Positions 41,001 through 53,000 of a DNA stretch of 64,000 nt are shown here, in pieces. The notes under the pieces are model-generated. The model worked only from the letters and a program-made list of their open reading frames with translations, was not told where the DNA came from and ran no database searches. Source of the stretch: Glandiceps talaboti (Eukaryota > Hemichordata > Enteropneusta > Spengelidae); NCBI RefSeq assembly GCF_964340395.1, contig NC_135562.1, positions 4,782,634 through 4,846,633 of the forward strand, given 5' to 3'. Position 1 is the first letter of the stretch. The number at the start of each line of letters is the position of its first letter. The position numbers and the translations under genes were made by a program.

Positions 41001-44000
41001 TTGGTGTTGATTGTTTGAATTGAACTTTCCAAAAAGTGTAATTGTTTATATACAGGGGTCTTATCTATCAATTCAAAGTTGTGTATATTCCTTTCACACT
41101 GGTCATGTGAATTTCATTGTAATGATCTTGCACAGTCAAACATGCTATGCACAAGCAAGGTAGTAACATCTAATTTCTTTACAGTGGAAGTAGTACAAAG
41201 TCAAATGAATGAAAGGATGGATAAAACAAAGGAAAATATGTAGGTAGAAAGGTAGGTAGGGAGAGACACAGAGATACATGTAAGAGTTGATTTGTAATCT
41301 TTCCTATGTAAGTCTAGTAAACTTTATATAAATCAGTCTTCCTTTCACTAACTCACGTGGGGACGCAATAACGTTATCACGTTTTTATATGAATGTAGTC
41401 AGGGGTAACTCAGATATGTGTGATATAATAATGACTTTCCCTATACATGAGTGGAGATGATTGTAGTAATTATAATATGTTGTATAGGAACTAGACTATG
41501 TAGTCTACATGTATAATGTGATCAGCATACAGTAAACACCAGCGGAGTCAGAATTTTGAAATATTGATAAGTTCTGTGCAGTTTATCTTTCCCGACAACA
41601 AAGTCACCAAAGTAGATGGCTAATGAAATTATAATGACAATTACATTGTGTCTGTCTAGAAAATTTCAGGCTAAATTGTTACGCAAATTAGATCTTAATA
41701 CTATGGATAGCAAGTGGCAATTGGATTATCTCAGCATGGTGTAGTTCTGAATCTCTGCAGAGACGGAAAACTAAAAACAAAAATCTGAAAAGCTGCAGTT
41801 TTGTAGCTTATTGCTGCCATCCAAAATATAAACAACGCTGTTATCTCTTCAGGTACTAAATTCATAATTTGTGAAGCAAGCACCAATGCAACTAGTTGAA
41901 GGTACATGTACATGTACATGTAGTCCTAATACTTGCATTTCAAAGTCAACTAGTGCTTTTTAGACATCAAATTCTGCAGAAAATACATTTCATGCTCAAA
42001 TTGTTGAAATTCCAGTAATAAAAATGCAAAAGTTTTCTTGCTCAAATAAAAAAAGTGTTAAAAATGTTTACGTCAGTGCAGACTTTAAATTTGTTGTACT
42101 AAAATACAGAATGCTTACCCTACATAACCTCCAGAGAGAACTGTTGTGAATGTTAAATTTTTCTCACTATTTTGGCGACACTTCTTAGTTATAAGGCTGA
42201 CAATAGAGGGATAATGGAAGGCTGGAATGATACAGGGAAATATCAGAAAATAAAACAAGAATTTAAAAAAAGATAAATTATCATGATTTCAATTTTGGCA
42301 AAACTAAAGAAATTAACGACTAAAAGAACACTGGACCCAGTTTTCCATTATGATAATGATGCTAATAATTTTGCACCAGATGGCCCAGACTTGGCTACCT
42401 GGCCTGGCAAGTTGTTTGAATTAGCTAGTGTGTTGAGCCAAATACCCACGTCTGTAGGCTATACATTGTACATTAGCTCTAGCCAAGAATAACCATCACA
42501 TGAACTTCGCCCAAAATTCCTAACCCTAATGTCACGGCCCCTTCATTTTGTATGTGTCCTAAAATGGGCTGTTTTTTTTTAGTTTAACAACAGATAGACT
42601 GGGTCCAGTATTCTTCAATCTTTATATTTTCTACAACATAAATACAATGCAGTGACAAAAAGATTACTAGAATATGAAAAATGTGACAATATCATAACGA
42701 ATATTTAACTAAACACTAACTTTCCAGTTGCTATGGTAACCTCACGTAAAATTATTCCACTATGATAATTTTTTAATGAAATTACAGTGGATGTCAAAGA
42801 TTTTCAGTCCAGTTAACTAATAGACATTGTAAAATATAATATTAGGTATTTTTTATTGTAAAATGAGATTTTTTGTATTTATAACACGAGTAGAAATGTA
42901 CTGTGTGTTACCATAGCAACACAAGTAAGTTAAGTTTAGTAATGACATACTTGTATGAGATTTAAACATGTCTGCAATAATTCCAAAAGACACAATCCTG
43001 AATTGTACAGGTGACACTTTATAAACTATTGATATATTAGTGCTCCCCCGGGTAGGAATTTTCCACCAGAGGGTTCACATAACAGTAAAATGTGTGCCCT
43101 TTATAGTTGCTGGTTTGAGACCATAGAGAATCTTGGTGTTTGGTGGCACTACTTTTTTCATTTTTGCATAAAATGGAAGTGTTTTGAAATAGGATGGTCT
43201 TTTTTTTTGGGGGGGGGGGTGTCACTCAGAACTCACAAGAAGGCTTGGCACCCTTGGAAGTGTCAAATAAAAAGCAATAAAGCAATAACTTTAATAATAT
43301 TTTGAATATATTCCCCTCTTTACTCTGGATAAGGAACCTTAGTACAATTCTGGACTGTCTCATTTAAACTCTGAAAGTTACACTTTGTGTTCAAAAATCT
43401 TACCCAGCATATGTACCAGATATCACCGTGGTAAAGACATGTGATTTGCTATATTTGTCTACCTTTCTCCCCAATAAACTTGTAATGGAAGGATAGTGAA
43501 AAGCTGTGGAAATAATGACAGAAATTTAATGCAGATATAAGATAAAACACATCTAGTGTCATATTGAATCAACAGACTTGTAAGTGATGGGTAGTGAAAG
43601 GTATGAATATTATTCAATAAATTCAAAACTAAGATACAACACAATTGGGTCTATGGAAGGATGTCCATGTGTAAATGGGAGTATTAAACAGAGAGAGAGA
43701 GAAAGACAGAGATACAAATCGCTACAGATGTATCTTTGAGAAATCTAAAATTATACCATATATATACATATGCCATATACATATGCAGTACTTGGTAAGA
43801 TACAACATACCACACTATAAGCTACCACTCATGTATGTACTAGTAACTAGTCTGTGGGGGCTGTGCCTATAATATATATTTTAATCTGAGGATTAACACA
43901 GCTACCCTTACTATGAAGCAGATATGGAATGTTTAGCACTCTGGATCATCTCTTTTCAAATTACATGTGCTCCCAAACACAGTAAAGCTTCAGACTTGAA

Positions 44001-47000
44001 TTTTTATTTTGGACAGTCAGCTCATAGCTACATGTACATGTAGACATATCAATCATCCTGACAGATTCACTCTCTGAATTATTCTTACCTTGCAGTGCAC
44101 CATATGTTACCCTGAGAAATACCATAAATGTTAACTGGGTCGATTTGTCTTCATAAAAATAGGCTAGGTGTGGAGTTAAGAGAGTGAGTGAACCCCATGC
44201 AAGAGCTGCTAATGTTACAATGAAATCACCACCATATTTATCACTGATGTAGCCTGATAAAAACTGAGTCAAAGCGTAACCCCAGAAGAATGATGATAAA
44301 ACCAGACCCTGAAACAGATATACAACCATGAAAAAGATGCAAATAGCTGTAACTTTTAAAGGGGAACACAACTCCTGAACCAGAAAGTAGAGAAGTTTTC
44401 ATAAATTGTGGGTTCTTGACAGTCATTTCATGTTATGTTACATCACCTACAATTATGTAAGATTTCAAAGAAACATCAAGTTGATCTTGTGCCTTTATAT
44501 GGTATCTTTGGTGTGGGCTCTTAGACCATGAGACTCAGCATAAATAAATAAGTTGAACACTGAATATTCATAAGAGATGTTTTACACTGATGGAAATAAG
44601 CACTTAGGACTCATGTATAGAAATTGTTCAGCCATGAATATATCATTTCTGCTGACTCCCATGATGCAATGACCCACAGCAAAAATACCCTATAAACACA
44701 CAAGATCAACTTGATATTTTTCTCTAAAAGCGCAAAGGGTGCAGAATGTCAAAGCAGGGCAAAAATTACTGACAGCAAGGTTCACAGCCCAGCTAAAAAC
44801 CCTAATGGCAAACAATGATGCTGCTCTGCATGTCATGACTACAAAAACTTCACAAGACAGTGAGCATGGAATATCAAGATTTATAACACATCATTTTCTT
44901 ACAGTCTTCAGTGATTGGCTTAGATTCTATGTCACGTGGTGACCCTAAATGACCACAGTTTGCATAGAGTGAGGCACTAGTTATGTTATATTTTTCCTAG
45001 GAAGGCAATAGTTATGTAGCATGGAGTCTTTTTAACTCTATGATCATGAATTGCTTTGACTATGGACAGAACACATGTACACAAATGTATGTACATGACA
45101 ATATGATACATGTACACGACTACATGTGTATGTTATAAAAATAGAAAATGATTGCCTGTATGTAAACATCATATAACCCCTCATTCTGTGTTATGTAGCA
45201 ACTATTTTCCAAGGCTTTCGGCATAACACTACAGCTCGCAGGGTACACATTTACTAGGGCACGAATAAGGCCAGACAATAAGTGTATATGTTATATGATG
45301 TGTACATGAAATTGTATATATTTGAAAACAATCTTTATTTTCATTGTCCTTAAAAGAACTTACAGTTTCAGCTTTGTCCCAATTAAACTCCTGAGAGACA
45401 GCTACAGCACACAATGGCATTGTATTCCTTGCTGCATACACTATAGTAGTTCCTATAAACAATGCTGCAGTCCATATCCTTTTTTCTTGTCTGTGGAGGA
45501 AAGATACAATAAACAACATAACCTAGACATGTTTCTGAAATGTTTGAAAATTCAAGCAACAAATAACATTGAAAAATGCAGGTATATTTTATGATATTAT
45601 TAGAAAGTATTATTGATACAACAGTCCATTGTTGGGTACATTATATGCCAGTAGTTAACACCATGCTATAAATAACAACTGACTACATGTACAATGTATA
45701 CTGTACAATTTTGTTTCCTCGTTCATTTACATGTACACGTCATACTATGAAATTTTTGGAGAATTTAGTTTTAAGTGTACATGTACATGTACATGTATAT
45801 GTATACAAACTGGCGCTCTTTAAAGTGGCCATATGGATAGCAAATGCAGTATTGATTTCGGATTTTAAATTTATAAAATAACCATACATGTTCTATATGT
45901 TTCTAATAGGGAACTTGCAATCCAGACTGAGCATGCTCAGAAGCAAAGGACTATGGGATTATCTGTGGTTATCGTAATACCTAATCTGGAGCTACTGATA
46001 AAATAAACCTCCCACAATGGTCAGGGTAACTATGTAATGATTATTTGTGGTTACAAACAATGTATCAACATTGTTTATGATACTAACTGATTAGTATTTA
46101 TTATCACTATCACATTTCCCATGATGCAACATTCAACATGGCGGGTTTGCAAGTTCCCTATTGGAAATACAAAGTAAAAGAACATACACCAAGTCCATGT
46201 TTGACACTCAATATATTTTTTTAAAAATCTAAAAAGTGTATGAAAGTTTATTACGTACAATAACAAACATTTGATACATTTTTAAATGTTTTGCAATTTA
46301 TTGAGTTACACACAAGGACTTGATATATCCTTATAAATAAATGCAGTAGAGTTGTTTTATCATTTAAAATAGATGGCCAATTTTAATCCCAATAGCCACT
46401 TTGATGGATTACATAGAAAATACAATTAGTGATTATAAAGTACTGGACATGTACATTGTAGACATCAAATTTAATTTGCTATCTTTATCATGAAATTTTT
46501 ATAGTTTTGAAAAGGTGATTACAAGTGTTGAAAATACTCCTTGCCCATCCTTCATTTTGCTCAGGTTTCAAAATAGAAAAATTTAGTAGTAGGACATGTG
46601 CACCTTTCTATTTGCAAATCTGTTTTTTTCTGTTGAAGATTGATGAGTAGACATTGTATGCTTTACATAAAGAATTGAATTGGCTAGATTATGAGATTTA
46701 AAATAGGTTACAATGTACATTGTATGTACTGTTCAATATTTGATGACATAGCCTGTACTGTAGACACATGGCACATACATAATCTACTTTAATAGCTCTG
46801 TAATAGAATCAATGTGCACATGTGTGTGTGTCAGGGCAGCCATACTTAATTCTAGCTTTCGTGAACCCTCTCATATTTGCAGTTACATGTACATTTGTAT
46901 GTGAAACTGGTTAAAACTACATTTGTATTTTCAAGAGTACTATGTTTCTAATAACCCAACCGACCCTAAATTCCTTCAATCTGGCAAGACAATGGTGCCT

Positions 47001-48843
47001 TTTATGGCAGGATTTGAAACTACATGTACATGTAAAATCACAACATTACTGACTGTACGATGTGACATATCTGAACCCAAATTATCATTTATTGCTAAAA
47101 TTTTCAAAATTTGATCAAACCAAAGGTTCACAGTTTCCTTCAGACTTTAGTCACTATTTCTACATGTAAGTTATTCAGGACAATTACAGTACCATTATAA
47201 ATTGAAAGTATCACAAACATGTATACATACACTTGCATATTTTATATTTTGAACTGACTGACTGACCCATCATTTTCAACATCTTACAATGAGAAACACA
47301 GAATTAAGTACAGGAGCCCTCATAAAATTATGCAAAATGAAGTGACGTCATATTTTCTGTTTTTGTTTAATTTTGATCATTTTGATAAGTGAAATAAATA
47401 CATGTACAGGGGTTGATCAATACATGTACATGTACACCTTAAATTACAAAACTACAGAACTCTCCAGGAGTTTTGGGGTCATTCCAATTTACTAGAATCC
47501 AGGAAGCATGTATGAAATTAGTAATTGTGAAGTTACTTTTAATATTGGAATCTGTTTTTGAAGTGACTACATACACATGTACATGTACATGTACTTTTAT
47601 CTGAATTCCTCCGACGTCATCAGTGTAATTATGTTATGTCTATCGATCATACTACACATGTATGGAATTGTTGTAGCCACTACTCTGTGATTTGATTTTA
47701 TTATGTCTGTAAGTATGTCTTGTTGGAGAGAGGAAGTTTCATGTCCAACAATTAAAGATTCCAAGAGTTTGTCCAGGTTTAAATAGTCAACAAACCAACA
47801 AGTCCTTAAAGAAATTCCATTATTAAACTATTAACTGCTAATAGAGGCTATGTCATCAGAATACAAGAATGTATTACAAATGTAGTCTACAGTGTCAATG
47901 TACATAAACATAAAGTCATTGATAAACATTGATTGTGACTGTGAGGGAAAGACTTTGTACATTTGTAACCCCACTACTCCCCTCCCAAACCCCACATACA
48001 TTTTGTACTTGCATGTACCCTCAAGCTTCTATCAGTATTACAATGTACATGTTCATTGTAAAAGTATTCCACAGTACTAGCATCCAAACTACTCTTATCA
48101 CTAACCCTCTACATAAATGATAAGTAATTTAAAGATCATTACATCGACTTTGTAATCGTCATTGTACTAGTTCTAATTATAATACATGTAGTAATTGTTA
48201 TTTCTTCTTTAACTTTATAACTGATTTGATATATTTTATATTATTTCACATTTGATTTTCATTATCGAATACACATGTACGTGTTTGCAAATATACTAGC
48301 TGAACTATTTTATCAACACAAAATCACGAATTCTAGAGTGTACCAACAATAGTCCTGCTTGCAGACGGAGTATAGTAAGTCGGGATTCGATTCTGACTAC
48401 GATGTTTACATTGTGAGTCCCGTAGATACCCTGTCTGCTACACCCGGAAGTACAAGCAACTGAAATTATGTAATAAAAAGCATTTGACGTTCAGACAGGG
48501 GTGAATGAATGGAACACTAAAGAAGTCCACGAACAATTACAAAAGCGTTTCCAATACACTATCTATGGCAAAATCGACTATCTCCGCTGTCAGTGCCTGT
48601 GTTTTTATATATAAGTGACCGGAGAACACGGCCACCAAGCCGACTAACTACTATGTATAAGTTGTAACTTTTTCCCCCAAACTGACACTTGTTATATATA
48701 CCTAAACGAGATACCGAGATACAAATCGTAACAACTTACCTGTTCCAGTGAGATACTGCACCAGTTGTTTTGCTATTCAATGTTAAAGGATCAGAAAGTG
48801 TGATTTGCAACGTGGAGTGTTTCTTTTCCTTGGGCGCAGCCAT
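35087..48843 (-). CDS. SLC17A9: SLC17A9-like transporter A, complete, 9 coding exons with a duplicated exon 4
   Basis: Exons in coding order: 48740-48843, 45364-45490, 44089-44308, 4a 43404-43503 or 4b 42119-42221, 38174-38425, 37472-37568, 36626-36748, 36070-36241, 35087-35256. They join in frame through GT-AG sites to 454 aa (4a) or 455 aa (4b). Hallmarks of the SLC17 anion-transporter branch of the major facilitator superfamily: YAARNTMPLCAVAVSQ in TM1 (Arg56), GLVLSSFFWGYALTQ in TM2, R143-V-T-Y-G-A-L-Q150 in TM4, FLLFSWLPTYF, GWVFNVVPW, and SNPQDLAPDWAG followed by NTAGALPGF near the end. These match SLC17A9, the vesicular nucleotide (VNUT/ATP) transporter, more closely than vesicular glutamate transporters or sialin. 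Family members move anions into secretory vesicles or lysosomes, driven by membrane potential. The actual substrate here is unknown. It lies head to head with transporter B and shares all its intron positions. Confidence 0.9.
36070..36241 (-). CDS. SLC17A9: Transporter A exon 8 (QDLAPDWAG motif)
   Basis: 172 bases in phase 0 to 1. Encodes TIASLGIMIC ... NPQDLAPDWAGSVFG, covering TM9-TM10 and the conserved asparagine/aspartate-rich motif of the family. Paralogue exon 57289-57460 is also exactly 172 bases. Confidence 0.9.
37090..37310. mobile_element. Short fold-back sequence and half copy of MITE family M2
   Basis: GTCAGTGCAGTAAGATCGTA and, about 70 bases on, TACAACCTTACTGCACTGAC form an inverted pair; a related pair occurs near 61990-62055. 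37240-37310 contains AGTGACAAAGCCCCTTACG, similar to the M2 arm. Both lie in intron 6 of transporter A. Confidence 0.5.
39427..39649. mobile_element. Mutator-like MITE family M4, copy 2
   Basis: 223-bp near-palindrome with ends CAATCTGATTAAAATCCGAT and the inverse ending CAGATCG. Flanked by 9-mers GTATAAAAC (39418-39426) and GTATAAGAC (39650-39658), an 8/9 target duplication. 9-bp duplications plus long inverted arms suggest a Mutator-type origin. The two ORFs over it are artefacts of the palindrome. Confidence 0.85.
40062..40303. mobile_element. Mutator-like MITE family M4, copy 3
   Basis: 242-bp near-palindrome with the same ends as copy 2 (CAATCTGATT ... AATCAGATTG). Flanked by a perfect 9-bp target duplication GAAGCTGTT (40053-40061 and 40304-40312). 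The centre is the hairpin GCCTGATCGTAGAGGAGGCG-ATCAGGC. Confidence 0.92.
42119..42221 (-). CDS. SLC17A9: Transporter A alternative exon 4b
   Basis: 103 bases between TTCCAG and GG|GTAAG, entering in phase 1 and leaving in phase 2. Encodes (A)FHYPSIVSLITKKCRQ followed by FTTVLSGGYVG: the end of TM4, the TM4-TM5 loop and the start of TM5. It is homologous to exon 4a but one codon longer, and clearly diverged in the loop. It is intact, so it is not an obvious pseudo-exon. Splicing 4a to 4b would read G-L-P-L-S-L-Y-C-Q-P-Y-N and stop. Confidence 0.82.
42721..42925. mobile_element. MITE-like inverted pair with X-box-like ends
   Basis: GTTGCTATGGTAACCTCACG at the left and TGTTACCATAGCAACAC at the right are inverted repeats about 170 bp apart, between exons 4a and 4b. 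The right end fits the X-box consensus (GTTACC-AT-AGCAAC). Confidence 0.45.
43404..43503 (-). CDS. SLC17A9: Transporter A alternative exon 4a
   Basis: 100 bases between TTTCCACAG and GG|GTAAG, phase 1 to 2. This is the same length as exon 4 of transporter B. Encodes (A)FHYPSITSLLGRKVDK ... FTTVISGTYAG. It lies 5' of exon 4b in the transcript and is closer to the canonical family sequence (SLL-x-x-KV). Confidence 0.85.
45906..46161. mobile_element. MITE family M1, copy 2 (transporter A intron 1)
   Basis: Ends ATAGGGAACTTGCAA and TTGCAAGTTCCCTAT are perfect inverted repeats. The interior matches 3985-4228 at most positions, so the two copies are related insertions 42 kb apart. Confidence 0.85.
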
Positions 48844-50086
48844 TTTTTAAATTTTACCCATCGTCCTTCTAGTTATAAATATTTGCATACCCAAAATTTT
48901 AGTGAAAAATTACCATTCCTATATATATCTTTAATTTTAGGTATATAATAGAGTTTTAAGTTAACTCGGTAACGTTTCGATATGAACAACCAATATAATT
49001 TACATATGAGAAGGAAAGATAATGATTACCGACCGTGGTCACGAGCGTGAAGCCACCATCATATTCATATTCATATTCAGTTTCAAACGTTCACCTCTAG
49101 GCTCAATCTGAATATGATGATGGCTTCACACGTTCATCATCAGATTCGAAGTCTTCCGAATGGGCACGAACGCGAGTTCGTCAAATCACACAAATCCTTC
49201 ATTGGCGGTTTGAAATCATGCGATTGTGATTACTTCTCACTTGAATTGCATGGATTTGCATGCTCCCTTTTTATTTTTGCCAGAGTATCCAATTTGCACC
49301 GTGATACTTTTGTCGTGGACCATAATATGGAGCATGCAAATCCATGCAATTCAAGTGAAAGTAATCACAATCGCACGATTTCAACCTGCCAATGACGGTT
49401 TTACGTGATTTGACGAACTCGCGTTCGTACCCATTCGGAAGACTTCGAATCTGATGATGAACGTGTGAAGCCATCATCATATTCAGATTGAGCCTAGAGG
49501 TGAACGTTTGAAACTGAATATGAATATGAATATGATGGTGGCTTCACACTCGTCCGTGGTCGAGGTAATGTGACCCTTGACCTTGTTGTTTGTTTGTTTG
49601 TAGCTTTACATGGTTGTACATGTTGCGTTTGAATGGTGATTCTGAATTTGTGATATATTTGTGATACATTGACGTGTACACGAGGGAAATTGATCTAATG
49701 TTGGCGCACTAACAGGGGCGTTTCAACCGACAGCAGTTCACTTCCTCGAAACAAACAGATTACATGGTGTAGTACTAGTACTAGCCCAAAATAGGTTGTG
49801 GTGACGTGTTATGCTTCTGTTCAACTTCATGGATGTTATAAACATAACTCTGTTACGTACACATATGTCTACTCAATCAAGTCTGTTTGAAGCCTGATTT
49901 GAAAGTATCGTTTCCCGGGCCCCGTGGTGTATACAACAGTAAGGTGGTTCACATTAGAGATATTGCCTATGATCAACACATTCGTACACTTTTGCGATTG
50001 TAAATCTGGCGATCAACACACCTACATTGGGTCGAGTTTATGAAAGTTTTACAACCGGAAGGCCGACTACTAATATAACTTCCGAC
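48844..50086. promoter_or_regulatory. Shared 5' region between the divergent transporter genes, with hairpin insertion
   Basis: The start codons of transporters A and B face away from each other, 1243 bases apart, so both promoters should lie here. No TATA box could be assigned. More than 40% of the interval is a palindromic transposon (49041-49553). An in-frame stop (TGA near 49970) lies upstream of the transporter B start. Confidence 0.55.
49041..49553. mobile_element. 513-bp fold-back hairpin element with 8-bp target duplication
   Basis: Left arm 49041-49266 (ACGAGCGTGAAGCCACCATC ... GGATTTGCATGCTCC) pairs with right arm 49329-49553 (GGAGCATGCAAATCC ... GGTGGCTTCACACTCGT), leaving a 62-base loop. 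The 8-mer CCGTGGTC flanks it exactly on both sides (49033-49040 and 49554-49561). An 8-bp duplication is typical of hAT-type insertion. No transposase is encoded; the open frames on both strands mirror each other. Confidence 0.93.
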
Positions 50087-53000
50087 ATGTCGCACCATAT
50101 GACACGAACCGTGAAGTCTGATCCTTACTTACTATCTGATTCAGACAAATCATCGCTTCTGAATGGAAAGATATCTGTAGAAGTCCACGCAGACCATACA
50201 CATACAACCACCAAGAATGGAAAGCAAAATTACTGGAAAGGGTAAGTGAAATGGCTTTCAGGGGAAAGTAACAGTAAATCTGCAATTGTGCTAATAATGG
50301 TTTAACAACAAATTTTGAAGAAAAAAAAACCAATTTTTGAAAAACGATTTTACAAATCAATCGAAAGTATTTCAAAGTACTTTTTGTGATAGATTAATTT
50401 ATGATTTTTAACTTTTTGTTATGTGCATCGCCAAAATAGTAAAGGCAGTTGAGAAAGGTTACACTTTGGTCCTGAAATGTGTCTGTATCCTGCATATCTA
50501 AATTTATAGTGAAGCTGTTGGTAGAACCATGGATCTATTTATAGATCCATGGTAGAACACAAATCTTGTATTTAAGCAAAATCATACTAAATAAAGGTTT
50601 TAATTCATGTAAATACTTATGCTGTGGAAAGTAAAAATGCTGATAAACGTCATGCAATGTTAAGAACTCATGTATATTTCATGTAAATTTAGCATGACAA
50701 TAAAGTATATAATAATAATATTAATATGTACACATTACCAGTAGTACATGTCTGTTCATGTACTACGCATTACCAGTATTACCAGATTTGTAGTATGTCC
50801 ATTGCATATGTTTACATATACATTTGTGTAAATTTTATGTGATTTATTTTCAGTGCTACCAAATGGAAATGGACTGCTGCTCTATTTGTGCTTGGTGTTC
50901 TGAATTATTCTTGTCGCAATGTTGCTCCAGTTTCAGCTGTTGCCATGGGAACACAATTAGGATGGGACAAAGCACAGACAGTAAGTGACCACTTGTTATA
51001 TGACCAATATGGCCATTTAATAGTGTTATTACTCTATGGGAAAATAAAACTTTAAAATATTACCTTGAAAACAAGGCGACCCCAAAATTTCAGTGACAGA
51101 AACAAGTTTCCATATGGCAAAGCTGGGAGAGATTTTAGAGTGGCACAAGCTGAGTTGATGAATTTTTTTACTCAAATGAAAATACTTGAAAAAGTGAAAC
51201 TGCATTCCAGTATAATGTCAAAGTCAATGTACATTTTGTATGTACATGTATATTTAGAACAGTTGATTGGGTAGTAGAGGATTTCATGATCATTTTTGAT
51301 ATGTACATGTGTGATAAATAATACATCATTGGATCATTTAGAAGTTATACATGTATTAAGTATACCAGGTTTGTGTTCAGTCAATAGACCTGTTGCTGGT
51401 TGCAAGATGCATTTCGTGTCTCTCCATACAACGCCACATATTGTATACGCACTGAGGAATTTGCATGCGCTACTCCCCAGGGGGATGGTTGTCATTGATG
51501 GTGTTTAGTTTAGTCTTTGTTCTATAAAATCACTCATGGTAAGTTATTTCAAATGTAATAAAGACAAAACAAGACTAAATGTAACAACATAAGTGACGTC
51601 CTTTCACGCAATGCATCGTGGAACCAGAAAATCAACTAAATATTGCAAGTGGTGGAAGTGTACATGTGAATACAATACTGCAAGTACCTTTTCAATATGC
51701 AGTAAAAACTATCCAAAAATATGTGTATAAACTTGAAGCTTGTACAAAATGTACCTCTGTAAGAACCAAGTGAAATTTGTCCCTAAATTGCTTTGTTTGC
51801 TGGTGCTTGTCCAAGTCAGCAGATGTTTGAGAATGCAATATGTAATATATTTTGAATGAAATATGATATAATGTATGCTATCACCTGACAATACATGTAC
51901 ATGCATGTCTCTCGTTTTTCATTTTAAAGGGGCTTATTAACACTCTCTTTGTGTACACTTTTTAAAGAGTTGAAAAGGTTGTCACTATTTTGATGTATTT
52001 ATTGAATTTCACACAAAACCAATGACATGATCTGTATTGATTTTTACCTTAAAGACCAATGATGGATTAGACTTTAAATTAAATTAATTGCATAGTGGAC
52101 ACTATGTACATTGTATATAAAGTTGGAAAGTTGGTCCAGAACAAACAAGATTGGGTTTAAAGTCTATACATGTATGCCACCTAATCAATCATATAAATGG
52201 AATTATTTTATGATTGATATTGAATTTTGCTGAGTTCATTTATTCTCAGGAATACGTGTGTATGCATATATATATATAACACCCAATCTGTGAAATTGCC
52301 CAATTCATGAAATGGGTAAAAAAAGCATGTGCGCATAAAGTGCTGTTTATTTTGTATGAGAGATGCAAGCATTGTTCCATGCAGATGCTTTGATGATGCA
52401 ACAACAACAGTGCATCAATGCATAGTTAGCACCCCAATTGTGCAAGAATGATCCTTTTGTGATGCCAGCACTCAGATGATGTTTTATGTGAGCTGCACTG
52501 TAACTTTACCCAGTTCATGAAATAGGCAATCTTGTTGCCCAGGTTATGAAGTGGGTATTGTAAGATATGCCCAGTACGTGAAGTGGGCATCTTTTATAGG
52601 ACACACACAAAACAGAATATGAATCAAACAACTTTATTATCATGTATTTACAAACTCATCACTTCACAATTCTTATTTTATTATAATTCAGTGTAGCTTG
52701 TGTTTTTAATAAAGTTTGATAATCAACACCCCAGTTCAAAACTCTTGCCCCCAAAAATTAATTTGGCCCCTTTTAGATCGTAATCAATACTCTCATTTGC
52801 ATAAGGTTGATCATTCCATGAAGTGGGCAAATGCACATTTCATGAATTGGGCAGTTTCACAAATTGGGTGTAACATATTATATAAATGTGTACATATATA
52901 TATGTATATATATGGCTGTATTGTAAATATAGTTGAGGATAACAAATCATCCTCTGTTAAATCCCTAGAATCTATTACTTATTTATGCTTTCCCCAATTT

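Larger units (their letters stand above)
38828..41120. mobile_element. Fold-back repeat family M6, copy A, interrupted by a 1.8-kb insertion
   Basis: 38828-38942 starts with (CAA)n and TTACAACTACAATGAAATT, and 40768-41120 continues with AGACCCCTGTATATAAACAA, CAAGTGTGGTATCTGACAAC and the inverse of that sequence. In copy B (56040-56475) the two parts are contiguous, so an element inserted here. Lies in the intron between exons 4b and 5 of transporter A. Confidence 0.75.

Noticed and set aside
42907-42920. Perfect X-box motif GTTACC-AT-AGCAAC
   Set aside because: It is the end of an inverted-repeat pair (42721-42925) inside an intron, so more likely transposon-derived than regulatory.
49114-49480. 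Two opposite-strand frames starting with the same peptide MMMASHVHHQIRSLPNG
   Set aside because: They are the two arms of one palindromic transposon, not a pair of genes.
50027-50086. Upstream TTG as start of transporter B
   Set aside because: Animal genes start at ATG; the first in-frame ATG is at 50087.
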